A DNA stretch of 64,000 nucleotides from Metallyticus violacea (lineage: Eukaryota; Arthropoda; Insecta; Mantodea; Metallyticidae). The position numbers and the translations under genes are program-made. The notes below the pieces were generated by a model that worked only from the letters and a program-made list of their open reading frames with translations, searched no databases and had not been told where the DNA came from. Of this stretch, positions 22,440 to 34,476 are shown one piece after another (position 1 is the first letter of the stretch; every line of letters starts with the position of its first letter). Location: assembly GCA_030762175.1 (NCBI GenBank), contig CM060831.1, positions 79,825,001 through 79,889,000 of the forward strand. Reading direction: 5' to 3'.

Positions 22440-24620
22440 GAGACCATTAACCTAAATCGAAAATTTAAAAAAATAAAATTGAAAAATAGGTTTTGCGTAC
22501 GCAATTTCTGCTTCATCTCAACGAAACTCAGTAAAAAGTTTTTAAATAAACAGATAAAAGTAGTTTTCACAAATCATAGCAATCAGCGCACTAGGAGTGG
22601 AGGTATAACTGAAAAACTATCGGGGGTTAAAGCGAAATTTAAAAACCTATTTAGCGGCTGCAATTTTGAACGTTTTAAAGTAAACTTAAAAATGGTATAT
22701 GCTATTGAAATAAAGTAGGAAAAACAGTTTTCGAAAATCAGTGAAATCAGGCTATTAGGAGGAGGGGGGTGCCTGAACCCCAAAATTTAAAAATCGTTCT
22801 AGTGACGATAATGTATTTTTTTTTTTTTCGCAACGCTCTGTATATCCATTCAAATACAATAAGAAATGTAGTCTGTGAAAAACAGCCAAATTGGGTCATT
22901 AGAAGTGGGGGTTACCTCAAACCCAAAATTTAAAAATCGCTTTCAGCAATAAAAATTGTTTTTTTTACAACAAAACTCGGCATATACCACAAAAAAGATA
23001 TAATTTGAAAATTATCAGATTATTGGGAATGGTAGTATACCTCAAAAACTTTTGGGATTTAAGCCCAAATTCAAAAATCGCTCTAAAGACCGCAATTTCA
23101 ATTTTCTCGAAGGAAACTTATATGTATGCTATTGAAATAAAATAAAAAGTTTCTGAAAACCAGTGAAATTGGACTATTGTTGGGCAGGTGGGGTTTATAC
23201 AAAATTTAAAAATCGCTCTAGTGGCATTAATGTGTTTTTTCACAACGATCCTGTATTCCATTTAAATAGAATAACAAAAATAATTTCTGAAAATCAGGGG
23301 GTTACCTGAAATCCAAAATTTAAAAATCGCTCTAGCAGTACCAATAATTGTTTTTATTTTAAAACAAAACTCGGCATATACAATTTAAATCAAATAAATA
23401 GAGGGGTTGAAAATTATCAGATTATTGGGAGTGCGGGTATATCTGAAAAACTTTTGGGAGCTAAGCCCAAATTTAAATATGCCCTAACGGCCTCAATTTT
23501 TTAAATAAAACTCGATATATGCCATTGAAATAAAATGAGCAAAACGATTTCTGAAAATGAGTAGATTTGGACTATTAGCAGGGGGGGTTACCGAAAATAT
23601 AAAAATTGTTTTAGCGGCATTAATATTTGTTTCGCAAAGAAACTCCGTATATATGTTATTTAAACAAAATAAGGGGCAAAAATAGTTCCTAAAAATTAGT
23701 GAAATCTATTGGAAGGGTAGGTTGGCTGCACTCCAAAACTTAAAATTCACTCTAGTGGCATTAGTAAATCTTTTTTTTTTTTCGCAACGAAATTGCGTAT
23801 GTGACATTTAAATAGAATAAGAAACGCAGTTTCTGTAAATTAGAGAAATTGGACAATTAGAAGGGGGGTTAACCAAAATCTAAAAATCGTTTTAGCAGCA
23901 CCAATTATTTTTATTTCCACAACAAAACTCAGTACAAATACTTTTTGAAATTTATCAGATTATTAGGAAGAGTGGGGGTCAAGCTCATAAATTTAAAAAT
24001 CGCTCTAACGTCGCAATTTAATTTTTTTAAAAAGAAACTCGATATATGCCATTGAAATAAAACAAGAAAAAGAATTTCTGAAAATCAGTGTAATTTCACT
24101 ATTAGCAGAGGGGGAAGGGGTTATCCAAAATTTAAAAATCGCTCTAGCGGCATTAATATTTGTTTCGCAACGAAAACCGTATGTACCATTTAAATAAAAC
24201 CGGGGGGGGGGGGAATAGTGCCTGAAAGTCAGTTAAATCGGACTATTAAGAGGAAGGTTTGCCTGCGCCCCAAAGTTTAAAAATCGATCTAGTGGTATTA
24301 ATATGTTTTTTTCGCAACGAAACTCCGCATATGCCATTTCAATAGAATAAGAAAAATGATTTCTGAAACTCAGGAAAATCAGGCTCTTAGACGGGGGTGG
24401 GAAGGTGTTACCTAAAACCAAAATTTAAAAATCGCTCTATCGGCAACAATATTTGTTTCTTCACAAGATTCGGTATAAGAAAATTAGTTTCTTAAAATTG
24501 GCGAAATTGAACTATTAGTAGTAAAGGTATAGTTTAAAAACGAAATTTAAAAAGAGTTCTCGCGTTTAATTTTCCATATATTGTTTTAAAATAAAATGAG
24601 AAATGAATTCGGCATATAAA
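22440..24620. repeat. ~140-bp satellite array with higher-order structure
   Basis: Around fifteen diverged monomers share the core AAAATTTAAAAATCGCTCTA, which recurs near 22623, 22781, 22921, 23063, 23200, 23312, 23465, 23592, 23730, 23875, 23982, 24128, 24273, 24420 and 24537. Spacing runs from 107 to 158, mostly about 140. Each monomer holds an AACGAAACTCxGTATATGCCATTTAAAT-like block and a G-run before GGTTACC. Monomers fall into four types by the sequence after the core, in order C-A-B or C-D-A-B. Confidence 0.88.
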
Positions 24621-25761
24621 CTGTGTAATGATGAAAATGTTTTACATTTAATAAAAGTATCGTTGTCAAGATAGCAAACGTGAAATATTAATCTAATATG
24701 TGATTGAGAATTATATTTGTATGTAAGAGCGCTCTGAAATAACCTTCAGTAACGTTTGCGTTATATGTTTTTAATATAACAATATTTAAATTAGATTTCA
24801 AAGCAAATGAAAATCGATGAAACTTTAGATTGTTCTTTGCTGATTGTGTATATTTGCTTAGTACATGTAATTGTTTTTGTTTTATTGAAACATATGAACA
24901 TCTTCTTAAATACGCAATGTAACTTAACTTGACTGTATTATTTTTCTCTATTTTAGTGAATGTGAAGATATCAATAGCTAAGTTCATAAACACGGTTGCA
25001 TTTAAAAATGTTTAAAAATACATTGATAGCTTTGTCTATCAATGGTCATACATTTCATTTAATTAATAGTATACCGTTAATTTTTGTGGTTTTATCTTAA
25101 CAATAATAAATAATTATAATAATAATTCTAAAATAATGTGGTTTCTCTTTTGTAATACAGATTACAAGAATTCTAATTTTGTTCCCCCAATACCACACAG
25201 TAACGCCAACTTACTTCATTTCATTAATTACAAGACCTAATTTGGAATTTATATTAATTTTTATTAAAGGTTATTCAACCGGACTTTCATGTCATATGTT
25301 TGCTGCAATCGGCGAAATGCCAGGTAACGTGGTTTCATCTATTAGACCACGGCTTACAAGTTCGGAAACAACTTTATACTCGACCGACGCTGGCCGTACA
25401 AGTCTTAGCTCATACATTTAAGAATTGTTTGTTATACCGTTGACGTATAATGTATTTCTTCGTTTAAAAAAGAAACAAAAGCTGTGCAATATGTGTCGCA
25501 CTAAATAAAAACGCAATATGATGCCGTTAAAAGTGTGATGAATGTTACCAAGAATTACTCCAATTATGACTTAGAATACGTCGATTCAATTGTAAATGAA
25601 AGTGCATTTTACAGAATATTTTCAAAAGTCGCGCGCCATAGAACTCCATTATTAGTGTAGGTATCGAACAAGTAAAAAATTGTTGAAAATAAGTTTTAAA
25701 TCAGTTGCCTTAACCGTATTCCGAAATGCTATCAACCAACATGAATACTTTACTCCTTTGA
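24621..25761. other. Intronic sequence, no recognised feature
   Basis: AT-rich; frames at 24688-24993 and 25179-25421 show no family motif. Confidence 0.4.
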
Positions 25762-26039
25762 CCGCCACGGGTGGCCGAGGTCGTTAAGGCACGGACTCGT
25801 GAGCCTGGGGTTCGAATCTAACCAGGACTGTCCTTCCCGACTGAGGTTTTTGCCAGGTTTTCCTCAGTCCTCATAAAATGACAAATGCTAGCAAGGTACC
25901 CTAAAATTAGGCCTAGAACAATTCCTTCCTTAAAAATACAAATCCTTTATCAATATCATTTCATCTCATGCATCATTAGTGTCCATCGTCTGTGATGCCT
26001 CAGTAGTAAAAACGGGCGTTAAACACGATTCATTCATTC
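25762..26039 (+). mobile_element. SINE family A, copy A2
   Basis: Complete copy with a 9-base target duplication (CTCCTTTGA at 25753-25761 and 26040-26048). tRNA-like A and B boxes are at the 5' end, and the tail ends in (CATT)n. Confidence 0.92.
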
Positions 26040-26290
26040 CTCCTTTGATGTGCAAGGGGAGCAGTAGCAGGACATGACAGTTTAAGTGATTAAACGTTTC
26101 AGTTTGCCGTTGCGACTGTCTGAAACGGTGCCTTTTAATTGTATTTTCTTTTTCGCAAATTTCTATAACTAGTCTGAATGGTGCATCCTACGTTGCAATT
26201 TTCAAGCACATAGTTTAAAACTACGAATTTCCTTTTTCGGTACCTAAACTAATGACGGAGTTTTCCTATCGTGCGCGACTTTTGAATTAC

Positions 26291-26345
26291 TCTCTCTCTC
26301 TCCCCCTATGTATATGTATACACAAACACACACACACACACACAC
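26291..26345. repeat. (CT)n and (CA)n microsatellites
   Basis: CT repeat at 26291-26302 and CA repeat at about 26326-26345. Confidence 0.9.
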
Positions 26346-26742
26346 GATGATTCATATATAAACTACTCTTGTTGACTTAGGTGAATCTCCTATTAAAATA
26401 AAAATGTTAAAAGAAAAGGTGTGTAAGAAACAAAATGGAAAACATTGAGAGTCTTTTATATATGACGACGTTCCACGGAGCCACGGCCTTCATGAAGTCC
26501 TGATCCTGAAATTTTGACTCAGATCCAAGAAAAAAGTTCAAAAATTGGGGAAAAATGAAAAAAAAATTACCACCCAAAAACTGGAACATAAACAAAATAA
26601 ATATTTTGCAGCAACTTTCGAATGAATGATCAGAGATCCAGAGTACTGCCGAAGAAAAAGGAAATTTTTCTTCACCAAACTCGAAACGAGGAAAACTTTC
26701 ATCCGCATCTGTTACTATTGAAGTTAAAGAATGTCATACTTT

Positions 26743-26833
26743 GAGAAGAAGAAGAAGAAGAAGAAGAAGAAGAAGAAGAGGGGAGAGGAGGAGGAGGAGG
26801 AGGAGGAGGAGGAGATGGAGGAGATGGAGGAGA
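26743..26833. repeat. (GAA)n-(GGA)n purine tract
   Basis: About 37 bases of GAA repeat followed by about 54 bases of GGA/GGAGAT repeat, a ~90-base polypurine run able in principle to form triplex DNA. Confidence 0.95.
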
Positions 26834-26928
26834 CCGCCTTTACGCTGGAAAACATGCTCTATATGTCCGTGTCACACACCGGAATGCTGGAAGCAGTTAA
26901 AGTCTCAGATCTTCGTGAAATCCTGGAA

Positions 26929-26947
26929 TATATATATATATATATAT
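26929..26947. repeat. (TA)n tract
   Basis: About nine alternating TA units. Confidence 0.9.
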
Positions 26948-27023
26948 TTTATCTTCCAGCTTATCAACATTTTTGGCTAATATGGCATGTAATCGTTTTA
27001 AAATAAATTGTTTCTTCAGAAAA

Positions 27024-27026
<3 letters not shown>

Positions 27027-27056
<30 letters not shown>
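27027..27056. repeat. Poly(A) tract
   Basis: 30 consecutive A residues; possible 3' end of a retroinserted sequence, but nothing recognisable lies directly upstream. Confidence 0.9.
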
Positions 27057-27058
<2 letters not shown>

Positions 27059-28106
27059 TCCTGGACTATTAGAAATAATAGTGGATTTAAAGAAACATTT
27101 CGAAGCAAATTTCAGTGACTTTCAAGCAGTGGTTGACGAGTGACGAATCAACACTTGAGACAATAGTGCAACAAAGAATAAATTCTCGACTGCATCTTGA
27201 AGAAACTTGTTGATTTACTGACTCATTCGTTTATACCATTTGAACAAAGCAAGTTCCTAAGCAATATGAAAGGATCTCTATAGCTTGTGTTATGCAACAA
27301 AAATATTCTTCCCTAATCCAAGATAACATTCAGACATACCATTGAACCAGTGTTCAGGCAACCACTCAGCTTTTCGAAATATATTACCGAAGCATTATCC
27401 AGTACAGTATTCTGTTTAAAATTTGGACTGCCTGAAAATGACACTACACCTGTTTATTTTTCCCAGAAATTATATGATGCAGTTTATTAAAACAAACATC
27501 TACAATTCACTCGAAAAAGGTTCAGTATTTCTCTGATGGCTTCTGTATAGAATATAAAAATAGAAAAAAACATTCCTGATCCTCACATTACATGCACAAG
27601 ATTTTGGATTTCTTGCAGAATGGCATTATTTTGGCACATTGTATGTAACGATGCAAGTGGGACACAAGAGGCTTGCAGGTCGTGCTTGTTTGCAGCCCAT
27701 CTGATAAAACAAATGACTAGCAAAGAGAATTGTACGACCGGACAAACGATCATCTCCCAAACATGAAAACTGTTTATGTTAAAAAAAACACTTCCTCCTC
27801 TATTTGTAAAATATAATCGTAGTGTCTGGAACACGTTTTATACATCCTGCCTTTACGAAAGGCATTCCGCTTGCCAAGCAGTTTTCAAATACAGCTGAAA
27901 CATCGCAGTATTATATCTGGAAAGATGATCTGGGGATTTCATCTCGATGAATGATAAGCGGTTATTATTTCAGAATTTCGGGTCTAACTTACTTCATGCG
28001 ATCAATTTATTTACCAAAATTGTAATTGTGCTAAGTTTGTTATTGCAGAGCAATATAAGAATATAACCTAATATCTGAGAAAACAACACGTGTTGCAAGC
28101 TGTATT

Positions 28107-29285
28107 CCACTTTTCAATATAGTTAACATTTATTACAATACACTTCTCACATCTTTGAGTTAACATTTCAACCCCCCCCCCCTCAAAATAGTCAGAAGTC
28201 TTGTCTGCAAAATGGGCATAAACAGCACCTATCACTTCTTCGTCACACTTAAATTTCCTTCTTCAAAGACCTTTCTTGAATTTTGAGAAGAGGAAATGTC
28301 ACTGGGTGCTAGATCTGGGCTGTAGGGTGGATAGTCAATATCCTTGAAGCGACATTTCTTCACAGCTTCCTTTGTAACGAGAGCTGGTGCACAGGCATGT
28401 CGTGAAGAAGGCACACACTCAACTTTCCTCACCTTTTCTCTTTGATGGAAGCGCTTAGTCTGTGCAGTAGTCCAGCAAGTACTCTCCATTTACTGTGGTG
28501 TTCCTCTCCTTGAATTCAACGAAGAGTATTCCTTCACAGTCGCAAAAGATTGTGGCCATGATTTCTTGGTTGTCTGAGTGACCTTGGCCTTTAGAGGCGG
28601 TGTTTCGCCAGGATTATGTCACTACATTGATTCTCTTTTGGACAAGGGATCATAGTAGAGGACCATAGTTTCATCTCCTGTAACAATGGTTTGCAGAACT
28701 TCTCTCTGACACGACAGATCTCCAAAACTGCCCTACAATAGATGACTCGTTGCTGCTTTTGTACTGAGTAAAGAATTCTAGGCACCCATCTTACACTAAC
28801 CTTATTTATGTTTAAATGTTCATGAAGGACTGTTGTTTTAGGAAGACCCCAACCTTGGTGCTATTTCTGTAACTTTGAGCCGCTGGTCTTCCATAATTTC
28901 TCCTTTCACAGGAGCGATGTTTTCAGAAGTGAGCCACTCCAAGGGCCGACCTGCACGCTCTTCGTCTTCAATGCTTCCTCGACCCATTCGAAAAAGTTTG
29001 GCCCATTCTTTTACGGTAGAATATGAGGGAGATGCTTCCCCATATACACTGTCCAGTCGCTGTTTAATTTCATTTGGAGTAAGTATTTTTTTGTGAGAAC
29101 TTAATAACAGCCCGAAACTCCATTTTGAACATGTCACAATCTTCTACAGTTTTTTTATGCAACTATATCTGAAGTGAACACAGCCGAGCGGAAGTTAGAG
29201 CTACAATTATTTACTTAACAGATAAGGGTTTTATGAAGGCGATAATCCTTATCGGCGAGGCCGGAAACTTATGGACCTACCCTGG
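28107..29285 (-). mobile_element. Mariner copy 5, left TIR missing
   Basis: Similarity to the other copies begins inside the left end (TTCCACTTTTCAATATAGTTA). The right end has the TIR with CCCTGG before TA (29286-29287). The minus-strand transposase is broken into pieces at 29137-28838, 28785-28591 and 28489-28232. They carry HTH, RMGRGSIEDEERAGRPLEW, LEICR..REKFCKPLLQEMKLWSS (the catalytic TGDETMV read in a shifted frame), FHQREK and YSPDLAPSD. Confidence 0.88.
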
Positions 29286-31031
29286 TACGTATATAGTTAG
29301 CTTACTTTTGGAGTGACATAAATTTTATCTCTGCAACTCATAATTCCTCTTGGTTCAAATTGACAACTTTTTTGTATGATGCAAGATATATTTTTTTCGT
29401 TTTTAAATTTGACACCTGAATTTTTAATTCAAATATATAAATTAAATTTCCCATGTTTTTGAAGCTAATTAAATATTTACAAAATAGTATGAACAGGAAT
29501 ATACACATATTTGTAATTTATCAATTATTGTAAATTTATGTTCAGATGTATAATTTTAAATGAAATAGCATGCTTACACAAATTTGATTTTCTTCAAGTT
29601 TGACATGGTACTGACAAAAAATAAGATGTGAAATATGGCAGTTTTAGTTATTTAGGTAGGTACTATAAAATTAAAATTTTGAAAAAATCTGGACTGGGAG
29701 CACCTTAATGATTTGATATAGAATGACTCAAATTAGTGAAAAAGTTCAAACACACAGTATTTTCATGGAAAAGAAGCATGAGTGTTAACAGAGTAAAAAC
29801 TTGACTAGATTGGTTTTCGATTAGAGAATTTTTCTGGAGGTCTGTAATGCAATTAGTGCAGATGGTTGCATCTGTTGGTAGTGTGCATAATTATGCCATA
29901 TCCAAGAATATACTTGCAATAATTTAACAAAAGGCTCATAGAAAATAGAGACAGAGTGAAAGAGATACTTTGGTGCCAACAGTGTGTAGCAGCAGAAGGA
30001 AAGAAACAATGGCTACTTCATAATAGTAGCAGATGTCTAATAAAGATGAGGTATCACATATATCAGCCATGTGAACTAAGGTTTTATATAAACTTTACTT
30101 GCATTGATCTCAATTGTAGGTTGATGATAATCCTCTAATATACAGTGTGGACTGAAATCCCCTCAAAAGCAAATTACATATATTTCACTAATGCAACATT
30201 CTAGATAAGTTTTTATGATTTCATAGTTTGATGTGGCAGGTAATATTTTAAATACTGTTTTCTGGAGTCCCTTTACTCTTAAAACTTAAGTATTTGTTAT
30301 TAGATATTTTATTTTAATGAATACAAAGCTTTCAGACGTACATTATGGAATACTTTTTGGTGTAGATCAGCTGGAGCTTAGCATATGTTAATGTGCTTTC
30401 ACCCTCCCTCCACAAAAAAGTTGTTAGATATCACAGGCCTTGAAAAGTTTGCCTTATGCACAGAGCCAGTTCTGGGTTATTAGACACCTGCCTGCTAGAT
30501 ATAATTGGGCACACTATACAAATACATTCACAGTTAACCCATTCCCCGGAAGACGATTAGTATGTTTTTATGACAGGTCCATATAATTGACAAAGGAAAA
30601 TCAATTAAATGGTTCACACTTAGTACAGATTACATATTTATTTCAAGTTAAAAAAATACAGAAAATATAACATAAGAATAGTATTCTTCTTTCTTTCTTA
30701 TTTGCATGTTCATCAGTAATGTCTGGTAAGTCTAGTTTTTTACACAACTCATTTTCTATAGCTAACAATTTTAAATCACTAAACCTTTCTTGAGTCAGTG
30801 ACTTTCACCTGATAAATAAAATTCTGAAAGCTATAAACAAATTAAGAAATGATGTCAAGTTATTTTATGCAATAGAGGTAAAGTTTTTAATGTGTCAATT
30901 TCTGAAACACCATTGTCATTGCTCAAAGTTTGGAATCAGTTTATTTGAAGAGCCCAGGATCATCAAAATCTTTAAGATTATACTTCCTTTTTAATTTAAA
31001 GGCAACTTCTTAATCAGAGCCTTTTAACATT
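29286..31031. other. Intronic sequence, no recognised feature
   Basis: AT-rich; the right part (from about 30700) may belong to the hAT relic on the minus strand. Confidence 0.35.
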
Positions 31032-32330
31032 TTATGTCATTTCTCTGAATTCAATTATTAATTTAAATATATTATTATAATCATTCAGATTTTCAAATAG
31101 TTTCTTGATTGAATTTAACGCAGTATCAACAATTATTATTAGATAAAAGTGTTTTCTAAACAATTCTTTTGGATCTTTTAGTATTTCATTGAAATTTTTA
31201 TAATTAAAATGGCACACTTTAGTTATCCTCCTTACAACTGGAAATTTGGATACTATTAACTTCTTTGGTTAGAACTTCAGCATGACTAATATATGCTTTT
31301 TTTTTAACACCTGTTTTTAGTACTGAGGCACCACAGGCAGTGAACACTGATTATAGAAGAAATGAAATGATAGAATGGGAAAGGATTTCTTTTTTTAAGG
31401 AAGAAAATGTTGCAGGCCTAAGTTTAGGGTACCTCCCCAGCATTTGCCATTTATGTGGACTGAGGAAAATCTGGTAAAAACTTAAGTCAGGGAGGACAGT
31501 CCTGGCGGGAATTGAACCCCAGACCACCTGCTCACAAGTCCGTGCCTTAATGACTTTGGCCACTTGTGGCAGTGCTAATATATGTGTTAAATGCTTCATC
31601 ACACTTAGAAACTTAACAAGCTCATAGAAAACTTTATGAGAGATTCATTTATGTTAGATAGGACACTGAAACATTTTGCTTACATCAATTTTTGACTGAA
31701 TATCATTCCACATATTCCATAATAGAGCTAATGAATTTGAAAGATGCAACCTGATCCAACAACGCTGAGCTGTATGCTTTGCTTTCTTGTTCTGGAATCA
31801 ATTATGTTATATAATCTTTTCAAGGCTTTACTTAAATGCATTTGCCCTGCTTTTATTCTACTCTCCCATCTGTATTACTTGCAGCCTTTAATGTTAACCC
31901 AGTCATGTTACTTTTCAGTATATCCCACATATAAGGGGATGCAGAGAAAAATGTATATGTTAAAAAAATGATATGTTTCTAATGTTACTTTGGCAGGATG
32001 GTTTACAACTAGATTCAAAGTATGAGATGCATAGGGCACAAAAATACTCTAGGATTGATATTCTTAATTTTGTTCTGCGAGCAACAGTGCCATAATATGC
32101 AATTTTCTCCATTATCATGCTCTTGTCCATGCATATTTTGAATAACTCATAATCTGGCAGGAGTTCACTTAAGAGATAATTACATAAAAAGTGTCTGAAA
32201 CAGGAGAAAATCCCAGAAATAATTCTTGAACTACAACATCGGAAATGCTAGCATTTACAATTCTTACTATAAATGACACTTGTTCTGTATGACTGGCATT
32301 TGACATGAAGTCGCAAATTACAAAAAAAAT
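31032..32330 (-). pseudogene. Decayed hAT-type transposase (ZMYM1/DUF4371-like)
   Basis: Minus-strand pieces in the right order are: MSNASHTEQVSFIVRIVN with VVVQELFLGFSPVSDTF near 32180-32320, FVPYASHTLNLVVNH near 32000-32040, and IVDTALNSIKKLFENLNDYNNIF near 31070-31130. These match the EQ-x-S-x-x-(I/L)RYV..FLGF, VPCAxHSLNL and helical blocks of ZMYM1-like hAT transposases. Stops occur throughout, and a SINE has inserted at 31296-31574. Confidence 0.6.
31296..31574 (-). mobile_element. SINE family A, copy A3
   Basis: Complete reverse copy with a 10-base target duplication (CTAATATATG at 31286-31295 and 31575-31584). It lies inside the hAT relic. Confidence 0.93.
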
Positions 32331-34226
32331 CCTTAATTTTTTATTTAATACTACTTGCTAAAACAGATATAATTTCCTTTTTATAAGAATGGCCTAAGTA
32401 ATGAAACATACAGCTTTTTGCAGTTTGAAAGTGTGTTACGTAACTGATATGCTTTGAAATGTGACCAAATTTTGCTATTTCTATGACTTTAAAAAATTGC
32501 TTATTTGTTTCATATAAATGTACATCTGAAAAGCTTAATCCTGTCCTGCTAAAAACTATAATTGCAATAATGGCCCAACATCATCTTTTTTCAGATTCAA
32601 AGTACTGTTGTTGCTTCTATGTCAATTGTGAAATTGTCAATGCATATTTTTAATTTACACCATGTCAAATGAGTGGCTAAATATTACCAATATGAAAACC
32701 CCCTATCTCTTAACTTATTTTTCTGCAAAGTGAACAGCTTGCAACAAAAGCAAAACACAATAATTCATTTTTTGGAATAAATTAACAATTAATTAACTTT
32801 TTCCCCATTAGGTAAGAGCAGAACAAAATGTAACAAGGAAAATTATCTTCCATTCACATCTTTAGAATAGTTTATGTTTTAAGATATTAAAAGTCCCTTA
32901 TGAATTAGGATTTCTAATAAATGATTATTAACAATAGGTGGCCAGCATCTAAATCACATTCTGCCATCAATTCAGTACAATTATTACCTGGTAAATTAAC
33001 CCCACAATTTGATCTTCGCATCGACTCTTCCTTCTAGCACACTTTCAAATAAACTTCCATTTGATTTTTCACTTTCAATTTCGATTTAAGTCTGTCTGGA
33101 AAAAATTCCAAACTGATTGATGTTGATACAGTTGGATAACCTTCATCTAACTTCATGAATTTTAGCCTGAATCCTCGTAATTCTTTCTTTTGCGATAATA
33201 AGCACAATACATTTTAAAATCAATAATAACAATAATAACTTTTCTTATACTGCACAAAATATTTTTTTCTTTTCAAATGAATTAAAACCTTTTAATGTTG
33301 CAGCAAACCTATCTTACAGTTTTCTGTACTAATTGCAGACTTTGCAAAACTCATTTTATTCACTTATATATTCCACTTCCTCTTAATTTAATGCAGTCTC
33401 TTATACGTAATACAAAATATGACTTTTAGCTTAAGAATCAACTTTTATATATATAACACTAAATTAAACATTCATAGTAAGATAGCTGTAATTTAGAACC
33501 GCTATATTAATATTGGCATTTTGTTCAGAAGATTGTCAGAAAAATTAAAAACATTGAATTTCTTTCAACTATAACACAAATGATATACATTATTAGTGTA
33601 AATATACTTGAATATAAAAATTAATGTAAGCTGAACTGTACTATAGAAGCCATGCCTTTGTGACGAATGGTGAATAAAGATTTTATTTGAGGTTGATTTT
33701 TGAACTAATTTTATTTTCTAGAAGGTTATCACATAAATAAAGAGAGTAAATACCACAATTTATTAAAATCAATGTATAATTAAGTATTCATGTTTGTTTT
33801 AATTACAAATTATTCATGTTTTTTTAAATCACAATATGAAAAATTATATAAGGAACATAAGCAAATTGCTAATCTTAAAGAGTACAAAAGTCATTAACAT
33901 AGTTTAAAATATGAGATTCATCATAATAAGCAATACTGCAACAATAACTGGAATGTAAAGCACAATTCATCAAACTTTGCTTAAAACAAAAATAAATTAG
34001 AACAAGAACTTTAAGATACAAATTTCTGTGAAAATAACCTGAGAATTACATTATATTTATTTAAATGCTATCATCTTTGTTACAGTTTAGTTTCAAGAAC
34101 TTGTAAACTACAAGAAGAAATGTGATGTTTACTAGTAAACTGAAAAATAAAAAGGTTAAAGCAAATATTTAACTGGTGCAAAGTTATGAATCTACATCTT
34201 TTAAAATAAGAACATTAAATGAACTT
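32331..34226. other. Intronic sequence, mostly unassigned
   Basis: The part to about 33350 may be the 5' half of the hAT relic. No clear motif was read. From about 33350 to 34226 nothing was recognised apart from the candidate poly(A) signal at 34056. Confidence 0.3.
34056..34061 (-). terminator. Candidate poly(A) signal for the nested gene
   Basis: AATAAA on the minus strand, about 290 bases past the stop codon and about 170 past the duplicated 3' segment. It is the nearest canonical hexamer seen, and AT-richness makes chance occurrence likely. Confidence 0.25.
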
Positions 34227-34476
34227 ACTGCTGCTCGAAGGCACTGATGAGATTCCTTCTGTACTTTGTGTTATCTTGGTAAACAATGAGTCAGATTTTA
34301 AAGTGTTGGACCACGCCAACTTCCAGTATACTGTAAGCTATCTTCAATTTACTGCTGCTCAAAGGCACCAATGAGATTCCTTCTGCATTTTGTGTTATCT
34401 TGGTACACAATGAGCCAGATTTTGAAGTGTTGAACCATGTCACCTTCACCTTCAGTACTGTAAGCTATCTTCAATT
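34227..34476 (-). repeat. Tandem duplication of the 3' end of the nested gene
   Basis: The last ~120 bases of the 34349-35179 frame (up to about 34476) are repeated at 34227-34348 with roughly 90% identity and one 6-base indel. Both copies carry the end of the frame, including a matching ...F-E-Q-Q-stop. The outer copy lies downstream of the working stop, in what would be the 3' UTR. Confidence 0.85.

Larger units (their letters stand above)
26040..28106. other. Intronic sequence rich in simple repeats
   Basis: Simple repeats listed separately. The frame 27583-27834 and its surroundings show no family signature. The basic or acidic runs in the frames at 26731-27006 come from trinucleotide repeats. 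Confidence 0.4.

Noticed and set aside
22440..24620. CRISPR array
   Set aside because: Repeats are diverged, AT-rich and nearly contiguous without unique spacers, in an animal-type genome.
26731..27006. Frame rich in Lys/Arg and Glu runs
   Set aside because: The runs are translations of (GAA)n and (GGA)n microsatellites; no conserved sequence on either side.
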